DNA of 64,000 nt from Rebecca billardiae RCC1528 (GCA_965240325.2 OZ251223.1:806001-870000); one strand, 5' to 3'. Positions 24,595 through 37,900 are shown, numbered from the stretch's first letter. Notes: a model not told the origin generated them from the letters alone. Translations and numbers: made by a program.

Positions 24595-27330
24595 ATGCCG
24601 CGCAAGCTCGCGCTCGTCGGCGCGTTGCTCCTTGGTGCGACGCCGGGCACTGCGCGCGCGCCCGCGTGCGACGCGCGCGCGGATACGCTAGCTCGCGCGG
24701 TGCCGCTCCGCCATGCGCCCTCCCCCTTGCCCCCGCACCTGTCGCGCGCCGGGCTGAGACGTCTGCGTGCACGCGCGATGTGCGGCCACGCGCCACAGTG
24801 AGCGTAACTGGGTGGCATGACCACTTCGATGTGGAGTGGGTCGACTCGACGGCGTGCGCGAACCTGCTGCACGCCGGCGCGAGCGTCCACGAGGCGTCCA
24901 CGGCCCTCACCAAGTGCCTCGTCGACATGGTGAAGCAGTCGGACGCAGACCTGGAGGACCCGGAGGAGGTGCTGCTCGGCGCGGCGCGCGAGGCCATGAT
25001 GCGCGAGGGCGTGAGCGAAGGCGCGTACATCGAGGGGCCGAGTGGCTCGGACGCACGCGCCGACCAGGCTGAGCGGGTGCCCGCCGACGCCTCGAGCCGC
25101 GAGCGGCACGAACGCGAGCGTGCCGCTGCAGCCGCGACCGGGACGGACCCGCACGGTACGACATCCGGCGGCTCAGGGCCCGAAGCTGAATTGTCCGGGG
25201 GCAGGCGCGCCCGGAGCGCTTCGGAGGCATGGCAGCAAAGACTCGACGACGAGGGCGTGGGCCGCCCCGATGCGCGCGCTGCAGGCACGCCAGCCAGGGC
25301 AGCGGGCCACAGCACCCACGGCGGCGGCGGTGGTGGCGGCGGCGCTGCCGCGATGCCGGCCGCGCACGCGAGCGGCGTGTCGAGCACATCCATCTCGATG
25401 CAGGACTGCTTCGTCTTCTACGTGAGCGTCGCCGGCCTCGCGGCCTTCTTCACTCGCTCCATCTGCAGCTACATCGTCTCTTGGTGGTGCGTGCTGCCGC
25501 TCGCTCGCCTGCGCGTGCCCGGCCGCGCGCGTGTGGCTGACACACGCGGGTGTCACACCCACCCACCCACCCGCGCACCCGGTGCCCGCGCCTGGCGCGC
25601 TCGTCCCCGCTCGCCCCTTCCCGCCCCCCGCCCGATCAATGCGCGCAGGCCGGTCTTCGAGATCGGCTTACTCGCGCTCGCGCTCGTGTGCGAGTGCGCG
25701 GTGCTTCTCCGTTACCAGCGAGCCGGCGCATCCGCCGCGTCGGTCGAGGGCGTGACGAACCTCTTGCGGAAGGGGTACGTGCTGACCAACCTGCTCGCAC
25801 TCGTCGGCTGCGTCATGTACTGCTGGGCCGAGCCCTTCCTCCGGCTGCTGCAGAGCGGCGAGGCGCCCGACGCTCGCGAGGCCGCGGCGGCCGAGGCGGC
25901 AACGCCGCAAACGTCGAAGCGCGGGGGCGCGCCGAACGCCCTGCCACGCAGCACCAGCGCTGGGAGCGACAGCGCGGGCTCGGTGGGGCCGTCGCTCGGC
26001 CCGCTCTCCGACCGGCGGATGAGCGACGTGGAGCCGAGGGAGAGGGAGGCCGAGCTCGAGCGCTTGCTCCAGGCGCAAAAGAGCGCTGCCAAGGCCGAGC
26101 GGGCCGCGCGCGTTGCAAGCGAGAAAGAGCTTGCCGAGGCCGAGGTGCGCGCGCGGGCGTGCTTCTCACGCCACGCGCAGCGCGCTCCGGCGCGCGCACG
26201 CGCGGGCCGCGCTTCAGATCTTCGCCCCCCGCCCGGGCAGCGCGCGCTCTGCGCTCGACACGTCTGTGACGCCCGAGCGCGCGTCCCTGCCCTGTGCGCT
26301 GCCTGCGCGCGCTGCGCTCGCGCGCGCGCAGCGACGGCTTGCCCAAGAGCAGGCCTCCCGAAAGCGGCTCGAGGCGGAACATCGTGCGCTGGCCGAGCGG
26401 GGGGCACTGGCGCGCACGCCGTCGTCAGCCGAGCCCAGCGGCGGGCGCGCGGCGAAGCGCATGCAGCAGGACGCCAGCACGCAGACGCGCGCCGACGCGC
26501 ACAAGGCGGGCAGCTCTGATGCGAAGCGAGCCGGCGTGTCTGTGCAGACGCAGACCCGCCCGGCGCGAAGTGGTGCGGGCGCAGCCAACACGGCGCCAGC
26601 AGAGGCGCAGGCGCTAGCCTCGCAGCTCTCCGAGGCGAAGCAAGTGATCCACGCGCTGCAGTCGCAGCTGCAGGCGCTCAAGCAGCAGCAGCTGCACCCG
26701 CAGCATCACCACCACCAGATGGCGGCCGCGCCGGCACCGCCGGCACCGCCGGGAGCGCCGCAGCAAGCGCAGCAGCGGCACGGCAACGGTGGCCGCCGCG
26801 CGCCGTCGTCGGATTTGCGTCACAATGGCGTGCAGCAGCAGTCATCCGGCGCGATGTGCGCCGGCGCCGAGACGGCCGAGCCCAGTCTGCTGGGCCCATA
26901 CGGCGGAGGGCGTGTGCCGAACCCTGGTGGCATCTTCCGTGCATCGGACACATCTCAGCCCGAGCACTGGGAGGCGCTTCGCCGCCACGCCGATGCTGCT
27001 CATCACGCCCGGAGCTCCGGTCCTGCGTCACCAGCCATCGGCAACGGACGGCAGCAGGCACAGCCGGCTCGTCCGATCGGCGTGCCGGCGGGCGTGTCGG
27101 CGTCGCAGCAGGCTCACAACTCGAGCCATGTGCAGCTGTCCACGAGCGGTGCGGCCGGCTTGTCGGGGAGCGCCTTTGATGGCCCACCGCCAGGCTCGAA
27201 AGGAGCCGACGAGTCACGCGAGTTGCTCGGGCCGCCGCTCGACTTCGATTTCAGCTTCATCGAGGAAGACTTGGCCGAGGAGGACAAGAACGTGCTGCGC
27301 CTCGTCATGCCCGGCGCGACGAAGATGTGA
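24595..27330 (+). CDS. membrane protein with C-terminal coiled coil (740 aa, unknown)
   Basis: Four exons: 24595-24634, 24799-25486, 25649-26144, 26332-27330; donors GTGCGA, GTGCGT, GTGCGC; acceptors all CAG. The first exon plus splice gives MPRKLALVGALLLVSVTGW, a signal peptide or anchor. A conserved-looking domain follows (DHFDVEWVDSTACANLL ... LTKCLVDMVKQSDAD ... AMMREGVSEGAY), which I cannot name. Hydrophobic spans lie at about 215-265 (VFYVSVAGLAAFF; EIGLLALALVCECAVLL) and 287-310 (TNLLALVGCVMYCW). The C-terminal half has a coiled coil (ELERLLQAQKSAAKAE, then RRLAQEQASRKRLEAEHRAL), a Gln/His-rich linker and an acidic end (DFSFIEEDLAEEDKN). The second intron is 162 bp without stops, so an unspliced reading would wrongly include it. 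The layout resembles macoilin-type membrane/coiled-coil proteins, but homology is unproven. Confidence 0.78.
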
Positions 27331-29480
27331 ATACTGGGACGGCACTGCCGAGTTGACAGCCTGCGTCTGCGCCTGCGTCGCGGCTTGTTTCCGCCGCTGC
27401 TGATGATCGACGGTTGATGCACAGCGCGCCTATCTGCACGTATCGCCTCGCGCTATCTAGCTCACGGCAGCGAACGCGAACGCGATGCCCTTGGCATTGA
27501 TCAGCCTGTCAAGTACGCTTTTAAAGCCCGTTCTCCACGGTCATGTATCTCATGAGATGACCGGTCAGGCGGTACTAGGTACGTGCAGGACGACGAGTCA
27601 TCATCGTCATGATGAACCAACCGCCATCACAATTCATCTAAGTCTAAATATCATTCTGGGGCAACGCGGACAAGGCAGTCCGCCACGTTGGCGAGCGACC
27701 GCGTGTTCCGCTAGCTGCAGCAGGCGGCCGCAGGCTGGTGCGGACGGCACGGCTAGTTAGTTCTCTTCTTGCGCGGGCCGGGCCGGCCGCACGCGGGCCA
27801 CATTCTCACTTGCATAGCGAGGCGGTGGTGCACGCCGGCCAGACATTGCAGCACGCACTCCGTGCTCAGACGTGCACGCGCGTCGTCGTCAGGCCATCCG
27901 CCGCGCTCGCAGAGCGCCGTTGCTTGCGCCATTGGCACAGCGCCGAAAGTTCAACAGCTGGTAACTGGCGGCCGCGAGCGCGAGCCCGCGGGCGTCCCGG
28001 ATTCCAGCCCAAGTCGGCGCGCGGCACCAACCCATATGTAGCGTATTGGCGGCAGGCCGAGCTCGCCGCACTCGTCCTCTCATCAGGTCCGACATGGCCA
28101 CGGAGGACATGGGTGCAGTAGATTGGCGGCCCTCCGTGAGGCTAGGAGACTGGCTGCCCCCATCTGCACGGCTCTTGTACGGGCACCTCCTGAGCCCGGT
28201 TGAGCTGTAGGCTTCGGACGGATTACAGTGATCGATGACTGCTCCTATGGAACTTGAGCGGGGGTGGAACTTGACACCGCATTTCCCAGCGAAGTGCCCC
28301 ATCTCGGCGGGGCTGGCACGGTCGGCACACGCTCCTGAGCGCTCGCTTCGCGGTGCGGCAGGCCTTGGGCAGCCCAGACAGACATGCCGCAACCGAATTA
28401 CCGGGCCATGCGCGCACCACACCCGTGCTACATGGCCTGCGCGCTGGACGACTGAGAGGCAACGCCGAACCACTGCATTCCACTGCCCCGCATGCACCCC
28501 GAGTCACCTTCAGAGGGCGTCGACGAGCGCAGAGCGGGGTGCGTGGGAGTTCGACCAACTCGTGTACCTTCTTGCAAGCACCAAGCGGTTGACCAGCCGT
28601 GGAACTTGAGCTGGTCTGCGCTTTTCAAAACGAAGTGTTCCGCGCTCTGTCCAACGGCAAAGCGCGGCGGATGGCGGCGTTGCCGCCGCATGGGTGGGCG
28701 ATCGCCGTTGCCCGCAGAAGACGTGCGTCAGCGCGCGCGGCGAAGCCACGTCCATGGGCGCCCAGCGTGGCTCGGCCGCGGCCAGAAGCCTCGCACGCGT
28801 CCTTGCGGCGCGAAAGGGCATCCCAGCCGCGGTCATTCGACTTGTGCGTCGAGAGACGTGTGCCATCTAGCCAACGCGCACGCGCGCCGCGAGCTGCAAG
28901 GCGTGCGCACACGTCGCCCGCCGCTCCGGCCGAGCCGCTCTCGTCGGGGGCTCCGTAGCTTTCGTAGTTGTAATCTACAAAAGCTACAGCTGCTGGCGCA
29001 ACGCTCCGGCTACAAGAGTCGACTCCAGTAGGACAGCGGTCAAATGCCGCTCTATCTACGATTCATCAGTTAGCATTGGGACGCCTGGCAAATCGGCCAC
29101 CGTACCAATCGTCGTGTTGTGTTGGGTCTTTAGAAGTATGGAGCGTTCGTTGGAACTTGACGCCGGTTTGGCGCGCGCCCGGCGAGGGCGACGACGGGCG
29201 TATACGGGGTCCGCGGCGGCGGGAAGCGCGCGGGCGCGGCCGAGAACGGCACGGTCCGGACGCCTCTCGCCAGCCGCGGACGCGCACCACGCCTCCTCCT
29301 CGCACGCTGCTAACTTGATCCGGGTTAAACGGTGGTTTTGCTGCCAGGTCTGAAAAGACCGGGGGCGTTTGTTTGTCCAGCTGGCGCAACGCCCCTGGAG
29401 CGCAGCGGTCAAACAGCGGACGTTGACCCGGGATGCCAACGCTGCGTGCGTGCGGGGCGAAGCCGCCCCGTCGAAGCTCG
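27331..29480. other. intergenic between convergent genes, nothing recognised
   Basis: Lies between two 3' ends (gene above on plus, TRAPPC10 on minus). No protein family seen. The word GGAACTTGA recurs near 28250, 28266, 28600 and 29152 with similar downstream context, hinting at a decayed dispersed repeat. Confidence 0.4.
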
Positions 29481-32400
29481 TCAAGCCACGGTCACCGTAG
29501 CGCCTCCTGCCGATTGGCCCAAGCACCATGCATCTTCATCATGTTGCCCGAACTGCCATGCGGAAAAGCGCGGGACAGGGAGCTGGCCCACCACGAGGGC
29601 AACACATTGCCAGACACTACCCGTCGCAGGGCCACCGTGCAGCTGCACATCGGGTCCGTCGAGCATCCAGTATCGTTCATCCAGGTCAATCTGCACGTGG
29701 ACGGGAGGCTGGGCGCCAATGTGCGTGACAAAAGTGGCGGTGGAGCCGACACCGATAGGCTCGTTAGTGTCGCAGCGCACGTCGACTGTGAAGCCACCGA
29801 GACCCATGAGTCCAACACTATCGCACCAGGACATTTGTGCCGCGCGGCCAATCACGTCGCCATGCGAGTCTGACGTGTACGCGACCTGCAGGGAGAGATC
29901 GCGATGCCGTCGTTCGCCCGAGCCGTTGCAAGAGAAGATGAATGTGGCGTGCATGCGCTGGCCGGGCTCGAGGGCATCAACGCCGTCGGGGTCGAGTACT
30001 GGCACCGAGGACAGCCCGTCGCCGGTTATCTCGCACCCGTCCACCTGCAACGTCGAATCAGAGGTGTTGAGTATCTCCATGTGCAGTGTCGCGGACTCGA
30101 CACCCGAGAAGAGCTGGCGCGAGAAGCCGAGAATGCGCGCATCAAACGGCTGCACTGCGCGGATCGACACCGCCGAAACGGCTGTGGGTGGAGAGTCGTC
30201 ACGCTGCTCGGCATGCCACTCGAAGAGCTGAGCCTCCACCCGGCACTCGATGGCATCAGCCCTTGGCTGGTCGCCAGCGGCGATGGAGATCGGCAGCTCG
30301 ACTCGCATGAGCTGGTGGGCTGCGAGCGCGGGGAGCGCCTCGACGCGCGCGCCCTGAACGGTGGCAAGGATGGGCAACTCGAGGGCGCTGCCGAAGTCCT
30401 CGCCGCCGGGCTGAGATGTGAAGACGAGGGCACCTCGGCCGGGCGACGGCGGAGCTCCGGAGAGCAAAAGCGACGCACCAGCCGCCAGCCCTGTGGCACC
30501 GCCGATGACACGGAGTGTTATCACCTGACCATGGCCGACGAAGAGGTCCTGTACCGCGGCGGCGTGCAGACGTCCCCGAGGCGCATCGTGGTCCGTGATG
30601 GGCTCGATTGCAAAGCTTGGACAGCCCTGGAAGCGATCCTCCAGCCACGCACCGCTTGCAGTCCGCAGCCAGAGCGAGCACGCACGGTACGCCCCGACCG
30701 GCGCGCCATGCGGCTTCACAAAGCGCACGGTCTTCGCGCCTCCGGCGTGCACGGTGAATGGCGCGCGCGCAGCCCACTCGAAGAGGGTGCCCGCCTGCTC
30801 GACTGTGCCACAATCGGCGCCGTCAGGCTCAGCTGCTGCTGGTGGCTCTGCGGGTGCCGCTTCTCCCACCCGCCATGTGCTCGAGCCGAGCAGCACATCC
30901 ACCCATGCGTCCGCATCGGGGGCGAGGGCCTCGCCTGGCTTTGTCAGGCAGCACTTGAGGAGCGCATCTGCGATGACCAGGTCCCAGTCCAGGTCATTCA
31001 CCAGCTCGAGCGCCAGCTCCGACTTGGCGAATTCGCGCTGTGGCGGTTCCAAGGCCCCAAGAAAGCGGGTGCTGATGAGCGGGCTCAGAGGGCGGAGCAG
31101 TTGCGGGCTCGAGGGCGCGGGTGCTCCAGGCTCAGGTGCCGAGTTGCTTTCAGGGGCTGGGCCGGTCAGCCAAGGCAGCACACGACTCTCGAGCTCGTGC
31201 TGCTGCGCGACGAGCTGGCTGTGCTGGCGCGGCTCGACGACACCGTCCCTGTGCGCACTGGATGCCGCACACACGAGGAGCCGCCAGCTGGTCTGCCCCA
31301 CGGCTGTCTCCAGCCCAAGCAGCGCCTCGCCTCGCAGCTGGACGCGGAGGGTCGCACACCACGGCACGTACCACAAGTCGTGCGCGCACACGTCAGACGA
31401 CGTCCGCAGCGCGAATAAGGATTGCTCCGTCACGGCCCGCCGCTGCTGCTGCATTTCGACAGCCGCGAGTTCGGCGGCGACGATCGCGGCCATGCGGATG
31501 TGCCCGCAAGCGAGCAGCCGCTCGGCGCCAGCGCCGGTGAGTCGCGCGAAGAGCACCTCGACAGCGCTGCGCAGCTCTGCGTGGTGCACACGCAGCGGCG
31601 ATGCCTCCACCAATGCCAGCAGGTCGTCGAAGGACTGCATGTTGTGCAGCGCGGCCCTGTGCTCGCCCTCCGAGGACAGCTGATCGCCCTCTTTGTCATC
31701 GGACTCGTGGAGCATTAGCACGGAGTCATGCCGCACATCGCCTGACAGCGGGCGAACGATGACGTGCCGGCGCACGGCCACATCGAGCAGCAGACCTCGT
31801 GCTGTCATGAGCAGGCACGCCTCGGCTCTCACCATGGGCGAGATGGGCTTCGGAGACGTGTCGTCGAAGGCGCGCGCTGCGCGAACCGCGCCATCGAGCT
31901 GCACGGACGTCGGCAAGCCCATCGGGATGCCGTGGGGCGGGGATGCGTCCGCGGCAGCCGCCGCATCAGCGGTGGATGCTCCGAGTGATACCACGCAGTG
32001 GCAGGCGGCTAGCAGCCACACCGCATGCCGTGCTCGCGCTGCGTCGCACAGCATGCGCGCCTGCGGGAGGAGCAGCCCCCGCGCGCCCTCCATGAATTGC
32101 GCGGTGCAAGCCACGAGGTCGTGCTGCTTGCCCAGGCGGAGGAGGGCCTGGCATCTCCGCAGGAAGACGTAGCGCAGCACGTTGAAGAGCGATGCGCGGC
32201 TCTCGTAGACGGCGTCTTGCAGCGCCGGCCATGGCTTGAGCTCGTCTAGCGCCTGCACGCGTGACGCGCCGGCCCCGATGTCTGCCGCATCGTCTGCGAG
32301 CGCGACGATGCCGGCCAGGTCGCAGCCGCCGTCCAGGCACGAATCCTGCAGCAGAAGCGAGATGTCGTCGTAAATCTCCTGGACGCGCTCGAGCTGCATC

Positions 32401-33551
32401 GCTTGCGCGAGAGCAAACGCCTGGCGCTCGCGGAGAGTCTGTGCAGCAGGCACGCGCGCGCGCGTGTGTGCACGTGGGAGCGCGCCTTGCAGCAGTCGTC
32501 AGTGGGGTGGGTGTGCGTGAGCGCACGTGACACGCGACCGCACTTGCGCCGCGCACGCAAGCCCGCCCTCGATTCGAGACGACGCGGGCGTACCAGATAC
32601 GTCGCAAAGAGCCACCCGCCGCCTGGCTGCTGCTGTTCGCGCAGCGTCCGGAGCTGTGCGCACTCCTCATCGAGAGCGTCGGCGCGCGCAAGGAGCGAGG
32701 CAACGGCAGCCTGCGTGATGCGGCGCGCTGCGTCGTCGAGGTGCTCCGGCGAGTCATCCACCCGAAGCGTCCTGCCACCACCGCGCTGCAGCTCCGAGGT
32801 GCTGCGGAACTGCAGCAGCTCCGACTTGAAGCGCTCGAACACCGTCGACGACGTCGACGACTGGCGGCGGAAGAGGGCAGGCGGCGCCACCCCGACGAGG
32901 GCAGACTGCGAGGAGAACGAGCCCGAGTCTGAGAAGCTCGAGGTACTCTCGCCGAGCGAGCCGGAGGCGGCTGACTTCGCGAACGTGTGGGACCCGGCGA
33001 GCAGGAGCAGCCAGTCCAGCCCGCGCTCGGTGCAGGAGGCAGCCCACGCGCTCAGCGCAGGGTTGGCCTTGCCGTCGCTCTCTGGGCAACGGGGAAACAA
33101 ACGGCGAAGCGAGGCGTCGACGCGCGTGATCGCGTCAGGTGTGCGCGCATCGGTGCAGAGTGCACGCGACGTAGGGCGTGGGGCGCCGGGCGCGCTCGCG
33201 CAGTCAGGTTGCGGACGCCCCTGCTCGCGATGCATTGAGCACACCTGCGACACAGATGCGGAGGCACGTGATGTCTTCCGGCGGCGCCGCTGGGCGCTCG
33301 TGGTCCACCTCCGGGAAGCCTTCGCGTACGACGAAGTCAACGTCGAGTCGCTGACTGCTCCAACCGCTGCTACCTTCATCAGCTAGCGCATTCTCCTCGG
33401 CCTGCGGCAGTGTGTTGCGAGACAGCCGCGCCGTGATGAGCGGCTGGATTGCCGACCACGCGCCCATCGTGTCGTGGACCTCGATGCGCGCCACCCACTC
33501 CGTCGGTACAGGGTGTGCACCAGCCATGTGCGCGTCGCCAAGCGCTGCCAT
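29481..33551 (-). CDS. TRAPPC10: TRAPPC10/Trs130 subunit of the TRAPPII complex (1250 aa)
   Basis: Three exons on the minus strand: 33551-33245, 33081-32594, 32438-29481. Introns 33082-33244 (GTGTGC...CAG) and 32439-32593 (GTACGC...CAG) keep frame. The length of 1250 aa is close to the ~1260 aa of animal TRAPPC10. The N-terminus (RIEVHDTMGAWSAIQPLITA), LSAWAASCTERGLDWLLLLA, STVFERFKSELLQF and WLFATYLTLRERQAFALAQA follow the Trs130 layout. Next come ERVQEIYDDISLLLQD and ASLFNVLRYVFLRRCQALL from the helical middle. The C-terminal third is beta-rich, as in the immunoglobulin-like region of Trs130. TRAPPII is the Golgi and recycling guanine-nucleotide exchange factor for Rab11/Ypt31. The opposite-strand neighbour starts only 167 bp away. 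The TRAPPC10 identity (rather than TRAPPC9) rests on the order of these blocks. Confidence 0.85.
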
Positions 33552-33718
33552 CGCGCGGCGCGGCGCCCGACCGAGAGCCTCTGCCCCAGCGTAGCACGGC
33601 TTGTGCGCGCGCCGGCAAGCCGAGCCAGCTGCAGGTCGGAGCTGTCGTTCGGCAGGCGTGCGGCGGCTGGCCGGCGGCGCCAAAGAGATCGCGAGCGCCG
33701 TCGTCGGGGACATCCAGC
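33552..33718. promoter_or_regulatory. 167-bp bidirectional promoter region
   Basis: Separates the start codons of TRAPPC10 (minus, 33551) and the fibrillin gene (plus, 33719). With only 167 bp both promoters must overlap here. No TATA box is visible. GCAGGTCGGAGCTGTC and CAGCCAGCTGCAGG-like words occur but no motif is certain. Confidence 0.5.
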
Positions 33719-34306
33719 ATGGCTGCACGTCACGCGATGCTGACGGCCATGATGGCGATCCTGGCGCCTGCCTCAGCGTCGCTGCAGGTGCGCAAGGCGG
33801 CGCTGCTGGATGCCATCGCGGCCTCCAGGCAAGGCCGAGAGATGTCCGTGCGCCCTCGCGTGCAGCAGCTCGTCGAGGAGCTCGAGGGGCTCAACCCGTG
33901 CCCGCGCCCGCTCGAGTCCGCGCCCGAGAAGCTCACGGCATGCTGGCAGCTGGTCTACACGACCTCGGACTCGATTCTGGGGTCGAATCGGGCGCGCCTG
34001 TTCCGCCCTCGTCCGCTCATCCTGCAGTCTATCAACGCGGCGGAGCTCTCGGCGAAGAACGAGGAGTGGGTGCTCGGAGGCTTGCTCAAGAATTCGGTCC
34101 GCGCCAAGCTCACGCCGCGCGACGACGGCGCCACTGTAGATGTGCAGTTTACACGGTTCGGCATTGGCTGGGTCCCGATCCCCGCGCCCCCGAGTGCGCG
34201 CGGAGTGCTCGAGACGACGTTCCTCGACGACGAGATGCGCATCTCGCGAGGAGACAAGGGCAACACCTTTGTGCTTCTTAATAGCGGCGATCCCCCGCGC
34301 TGCTGA
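33719..34306 (+). CDS. plastid lipid-associated protein (PAP/fibrillin family), 195 aa
   Basis: An intronless frame from ATG 33719. The fibrillin domain covers about residues 50-195: LTACWQLVYTTSDSIL, PLILQSINAAE, RFGIGWVPIPAPPSARGVLE, TTFLDDEMRISRGDKGNTF. These match the family's W-L-Y-T-T opening and the LD-E-R-I-RG-GN-F closing motif. Fibrillins are lipid-binding lipocalin-like proteins of plastoglobules and thylakoids. The N-terminus (AMLTAMMAILAPASA) looks like a signal peptide, fitting a plastid surrounded by extra membranes where import starts through the ER. The protein is near the small end of the family. This is the best evidence in the window that the organism has a plastid. Confidence 0.9.
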   Translation: MAARHAMLTAMMAILAPASASLQVRKAALLDAIAASRQGREMSVRPRVQQLVEELEGLNPCPRPLESAPEKLTACWQLVYTTSDSILGSNRARLFRPRPLILQSINAAELSAKNEEWVLGGLLKNSVRAKLTPRDDGATVDVQFTRFGIGWVPIPAPPSARGVLETTFLDDEMRISRGDKGNTFVLLNSGDPPRC

Positions 34307-34924
34307 CGCCGCCAACCGCACGCGCCGCCCTGGCACTGGCTGCGAGCGATGCGACTGAGACTGCTTGTCCTTCCACACTTCTCGTCTCTCGCGACCGACT
34401 TCACCAGGCGCATCATCAACATCGCGCGTCCCATGTATTGGCATGGCCCAACCGAGCGGAGCGGCTCATCAACTACGTCGTCGTGTTCCGATGAACGCAC
34501 TTCCGAATCGCCTTCGATCGCGATACAAGTACAACTGTACGACTTTTGGGTGCGCTAATAACACTGTTGATGCGCCAGCGGCGGCGCGCCATAATATCAT
34601 CGCGGCGCCGGTGGGCGACGAGGCTGGCTTCATGGCGTCCGGAGGGAGACGCCGCGTAATGTACTGCGCCGGTGCCGTCGGCGTCGCCGGCGAGCGTCCC
34701 CATGAAGGGCCCTTTGACGAGACTCCCGCCGGCCAACGTGAAAAGAAGTATAACTACCAGGTACGTACCTTACCCTTGGCCCGTCCAACGTTCTGTCGCG
34801 CGTATGGGGGTAGTTCGTGAGTGAAGGAAGGCCTCTCAAGTCTCAGCAGCAGAGGTCTCTCGTTCGTGAGTGAAGGCGGCGGCGGCGGGAGATGGCGCGC
34901 TGACCTTCCTTCCGGCTCATCCCG
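34307..34924. other. intergenic, nothing recognised
   Basis: 618 bp between fibrillin and the Duc1-PH-DUF547 gene. No gene. The 3' end of this stretch contains two near-identical TTCGTGAGTGAAGG words (34815 and 34863), which may be a small duplication in the promoter. Confidence 0.4.
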
Positions 34925-37900
34925 ATGAGGCTCTTCGGCGGTTTCGGTGGCGCTCGGCGCGAGGGCGATGCGAGCTCCCCTCCCTCCTCGGCGCCGTCGA
35001 GCGTGTCGAGCGTGCCGTACGTGTCCGCCGGCCCGCGCCCCGGCCCCGAGGCGGGCGACTGCTCCTCGCTGCGCGTGCTGAACGTCTCGGCCGAGCCAGC
35101 GGCGCAGATGCACCCCAACGTGCCCGCGATGCCGTTCGAGACGCCCCACTTCCGCGGCAAGCTGCTCCTGTTCATCCGGACGCAGCCGCTCGCGCCGTTC
35201 GCGCGCTCGCGCTTCGAGGGGCGCCAGCGCATGTTCGAGGTGCAGATCCAGGGCGAGTTCCTCACGGCGCCGACGTCGACCGTCTACTTTGGCTGCCAGG
35301 TGCCGCAGCAGATGTCGCTCAGCCTGATCGGGCGCTCGCTGTGCGGCGCGATCCTGCGCGTGCTCAAGACGCTCGCGCGCGAGATGCACGTCTCCTTCGG
35401 CAGCGCCGACGGCTCGGAGCGCCCGCACATCTGCTACCCGCTCGCGTCGTCGATGGACAAGCTCGTGGCGACGCCCGCGGGCAAGCCGCCGCCCGAGCTG
35501 GGCGGGGACATCCCCGAGCCGGCGGACGAGGCGGCGGCGCGGAAGCGCGGCAGCTGGGCGCACGGCTCGTTCCAGAAGGGCTACACGTACACCATGTCCT
35601 TCCACTCGGCGTACGTCGACCTGCTCACGTGGGAGGTGGTCAACCTGCCCGGGCTGCCGCGCATGACGCTCACGCAGTTCTGGGAGACGATGCCCTTCCT
35701 CTTCGTCGCGTACGACGTGGCGGCGAGCTCGGGCCGCGCGGCCGAGGGCGTGCATTCGGAGGCCGACCTGCGCCACTACTTCCGCTTCGAGTGCCAGCAC
35801 GCCGCCAACCTGCAGGCCGAGGCGGCCTCGCTCGCGTCGGCGGCGGCCGACGCGTCGACCGCGTCCGCGGCGGGCGGCGCGGCGGCCATGGGCGCGGGCG
35901 GCGCGGGCGGCGACGACTCGCCGTCGGGGCGGGGCCCGTCGCTGCTCGAGATGGTGGGCGCGTCGTCCGCCTCCGCCGTCGCGCTCGCCTCCCCCTCCGC
36001 GAGCGACGCCGACGAGTTCCGCGTGTCCGACCTGCGCGCGGGCGGCGGCCCCGAGTACGAGGACGCGCTCTCGTCGCAGCCGACGTCCGCGCCGCCCAGC
36101 CAGCCCATCTCGCCCAAGACGAGCGCCTCGGCGCCGCCGTTCGCGGCGTGGCTGCTGCCGCGGCGCGCGGACGCGCACGCCGACGGCGGCGCGCAGCGCC
36201 GCCCGCCGCACGGCCCCGCGTGGCTGCGCGCCAACGGGCGCGGCAGCAGCCGCGCCATGCCGCTCGCGGCGCCTTCGGCCGTGCTCGGCGGCGCCAACGC
36301 GCCGCCGCTCAGCATCGGCGCGGCGGCGTGGCTGCGCACGGTGACGGGCGAGATGCTGCTCGTGCTGCTCGTCGACGACAAGCGCCGCGCGCGCAACGCC
36401 GCCGCGGGCAGCGCGAGCAGCGGCAGCGGCAGCGCCTCCGAGCCGCACGGGCTGCGCGCGCGCTCGCGCTCCGCGCCGCGGCCGGGCCGCGCCGAGCCTG
36501 CGCGCACGACGCGGTACGCGCTGCTGCGCACGGAGGCGCAGGTGCGCGCGGCGGTGATGCCGCGCAGGTCGGGCGCGCCGCCGTTCGCCGCGCGCTCGGC
36601 CGCTGACGCCGCGCGCCGCCGCACGAGCGCCTCGCCGCCGCCAGCGGCGGGCGGCGGCGGCCAGCAGCCGATCCCGCCCGCGCCGGCGGGCGCGCCTGCC
36701 GCCGCCGCCGCCGCCGGCGCGGCCGCGTCGTCTGCGGCGGCCGCGGCGGCGGTCGCGGCGGCCGCCGCCTCGTCCGCCGTCGCCGCGTCCGGCGCCGTCG
36801 CCGCCGCGATCGCCGCGGGCGCCGCGGCGGTGCGCTCGGCGCCGCGCGGCGCGCTCGAGGGCGGCGCGCCGCCCTCGAGCGCAGACGCGGCCGAGGCGGC
36901 GCGCGTCTCGGCCGCGATGCTGCCGCACGCGGAGCAGCGGCTCATCCGGCTCGACGCCGCGCTGATGCGCGCGTGTGAGAGCGCGTCGCACGCCGACGAC
37001 GCCGCGCGCGCGGTCGACGTCCACGTCGCTGCGCGCGCCGAGCGCGCCAAGGGCCTGCTGGGCGCGCTGCTCACCGACGCGCCGCCCGCGGCCACGGACG
37101 TGCTCGGCGAGCGGCGCGCGCGCGCGCAGTTCGTGGGCATGGAGCGGCGGCTCACGCTGCCCGGCGGCGAGAAGGGCGGCGGCGGCATCGGCGGCGGCGG
37201 CGGCGGCGGCGCTGGCGGCGGCGGCGGCGGCGGCGGGCCGCTCGTCGGGCAGCTCGCCGCGGCGACGCGCGGCGCAAGCGCGCGCGGCGCGCCGCAGCCG
37301 CCGCAGCCGCCGCCGGCTCCCGCCGCCGCCGGCGCGGCCGTGCTGCTGCAGGGCGCCGTCGCGCGCGCGCACTACGAGGCGTTCTGGGCGGAGGAGTGGG
37401 CGACGCTGACGGGGAGCACGCTCACCTTCGAGCGCCGCGCGCCGACCTTCGACACGTCCGTCGGCCCGGCGGGCGGCGTGGGCGCGTGGCGCTCGCACGC
37501 GCTGCGCATCCCGCTCGGCAGCGTGCTCGGCGTCGCCGCCGAGCCCGCGCCCGAGCTCGAGCCGCTCTTCGCCGGCGTCGCCGTGGAGACGGTGGGCCGC
37601 ACGTACTACTTCTTCTGCAAGGGCGCGCGCGACCGCGACGGCTGGACCCACGCCATCTCGCGCGCGCTCGAGCGCCAGCGCCAGCGCGCCGCCGCCGCCG
37701 CGCGCCGCGCCGGGCCGGGCGGCGCCGTCAGCGTGCGCGGCGCAGACGCTGCTGAGCTGCTGCTGTACGAGGACGGCGGGCCGGGGGCGGCGAGCGCCCC
37801 GCAGCGCACGATGCAGAGCGTGCAGGGCGCGTTCGCGCGGGTCGGCGAGTCGCTGCGCGCCGCGACGGCTGGCGGCGGCGGCGGCGGCGGCGCTGCCGGC

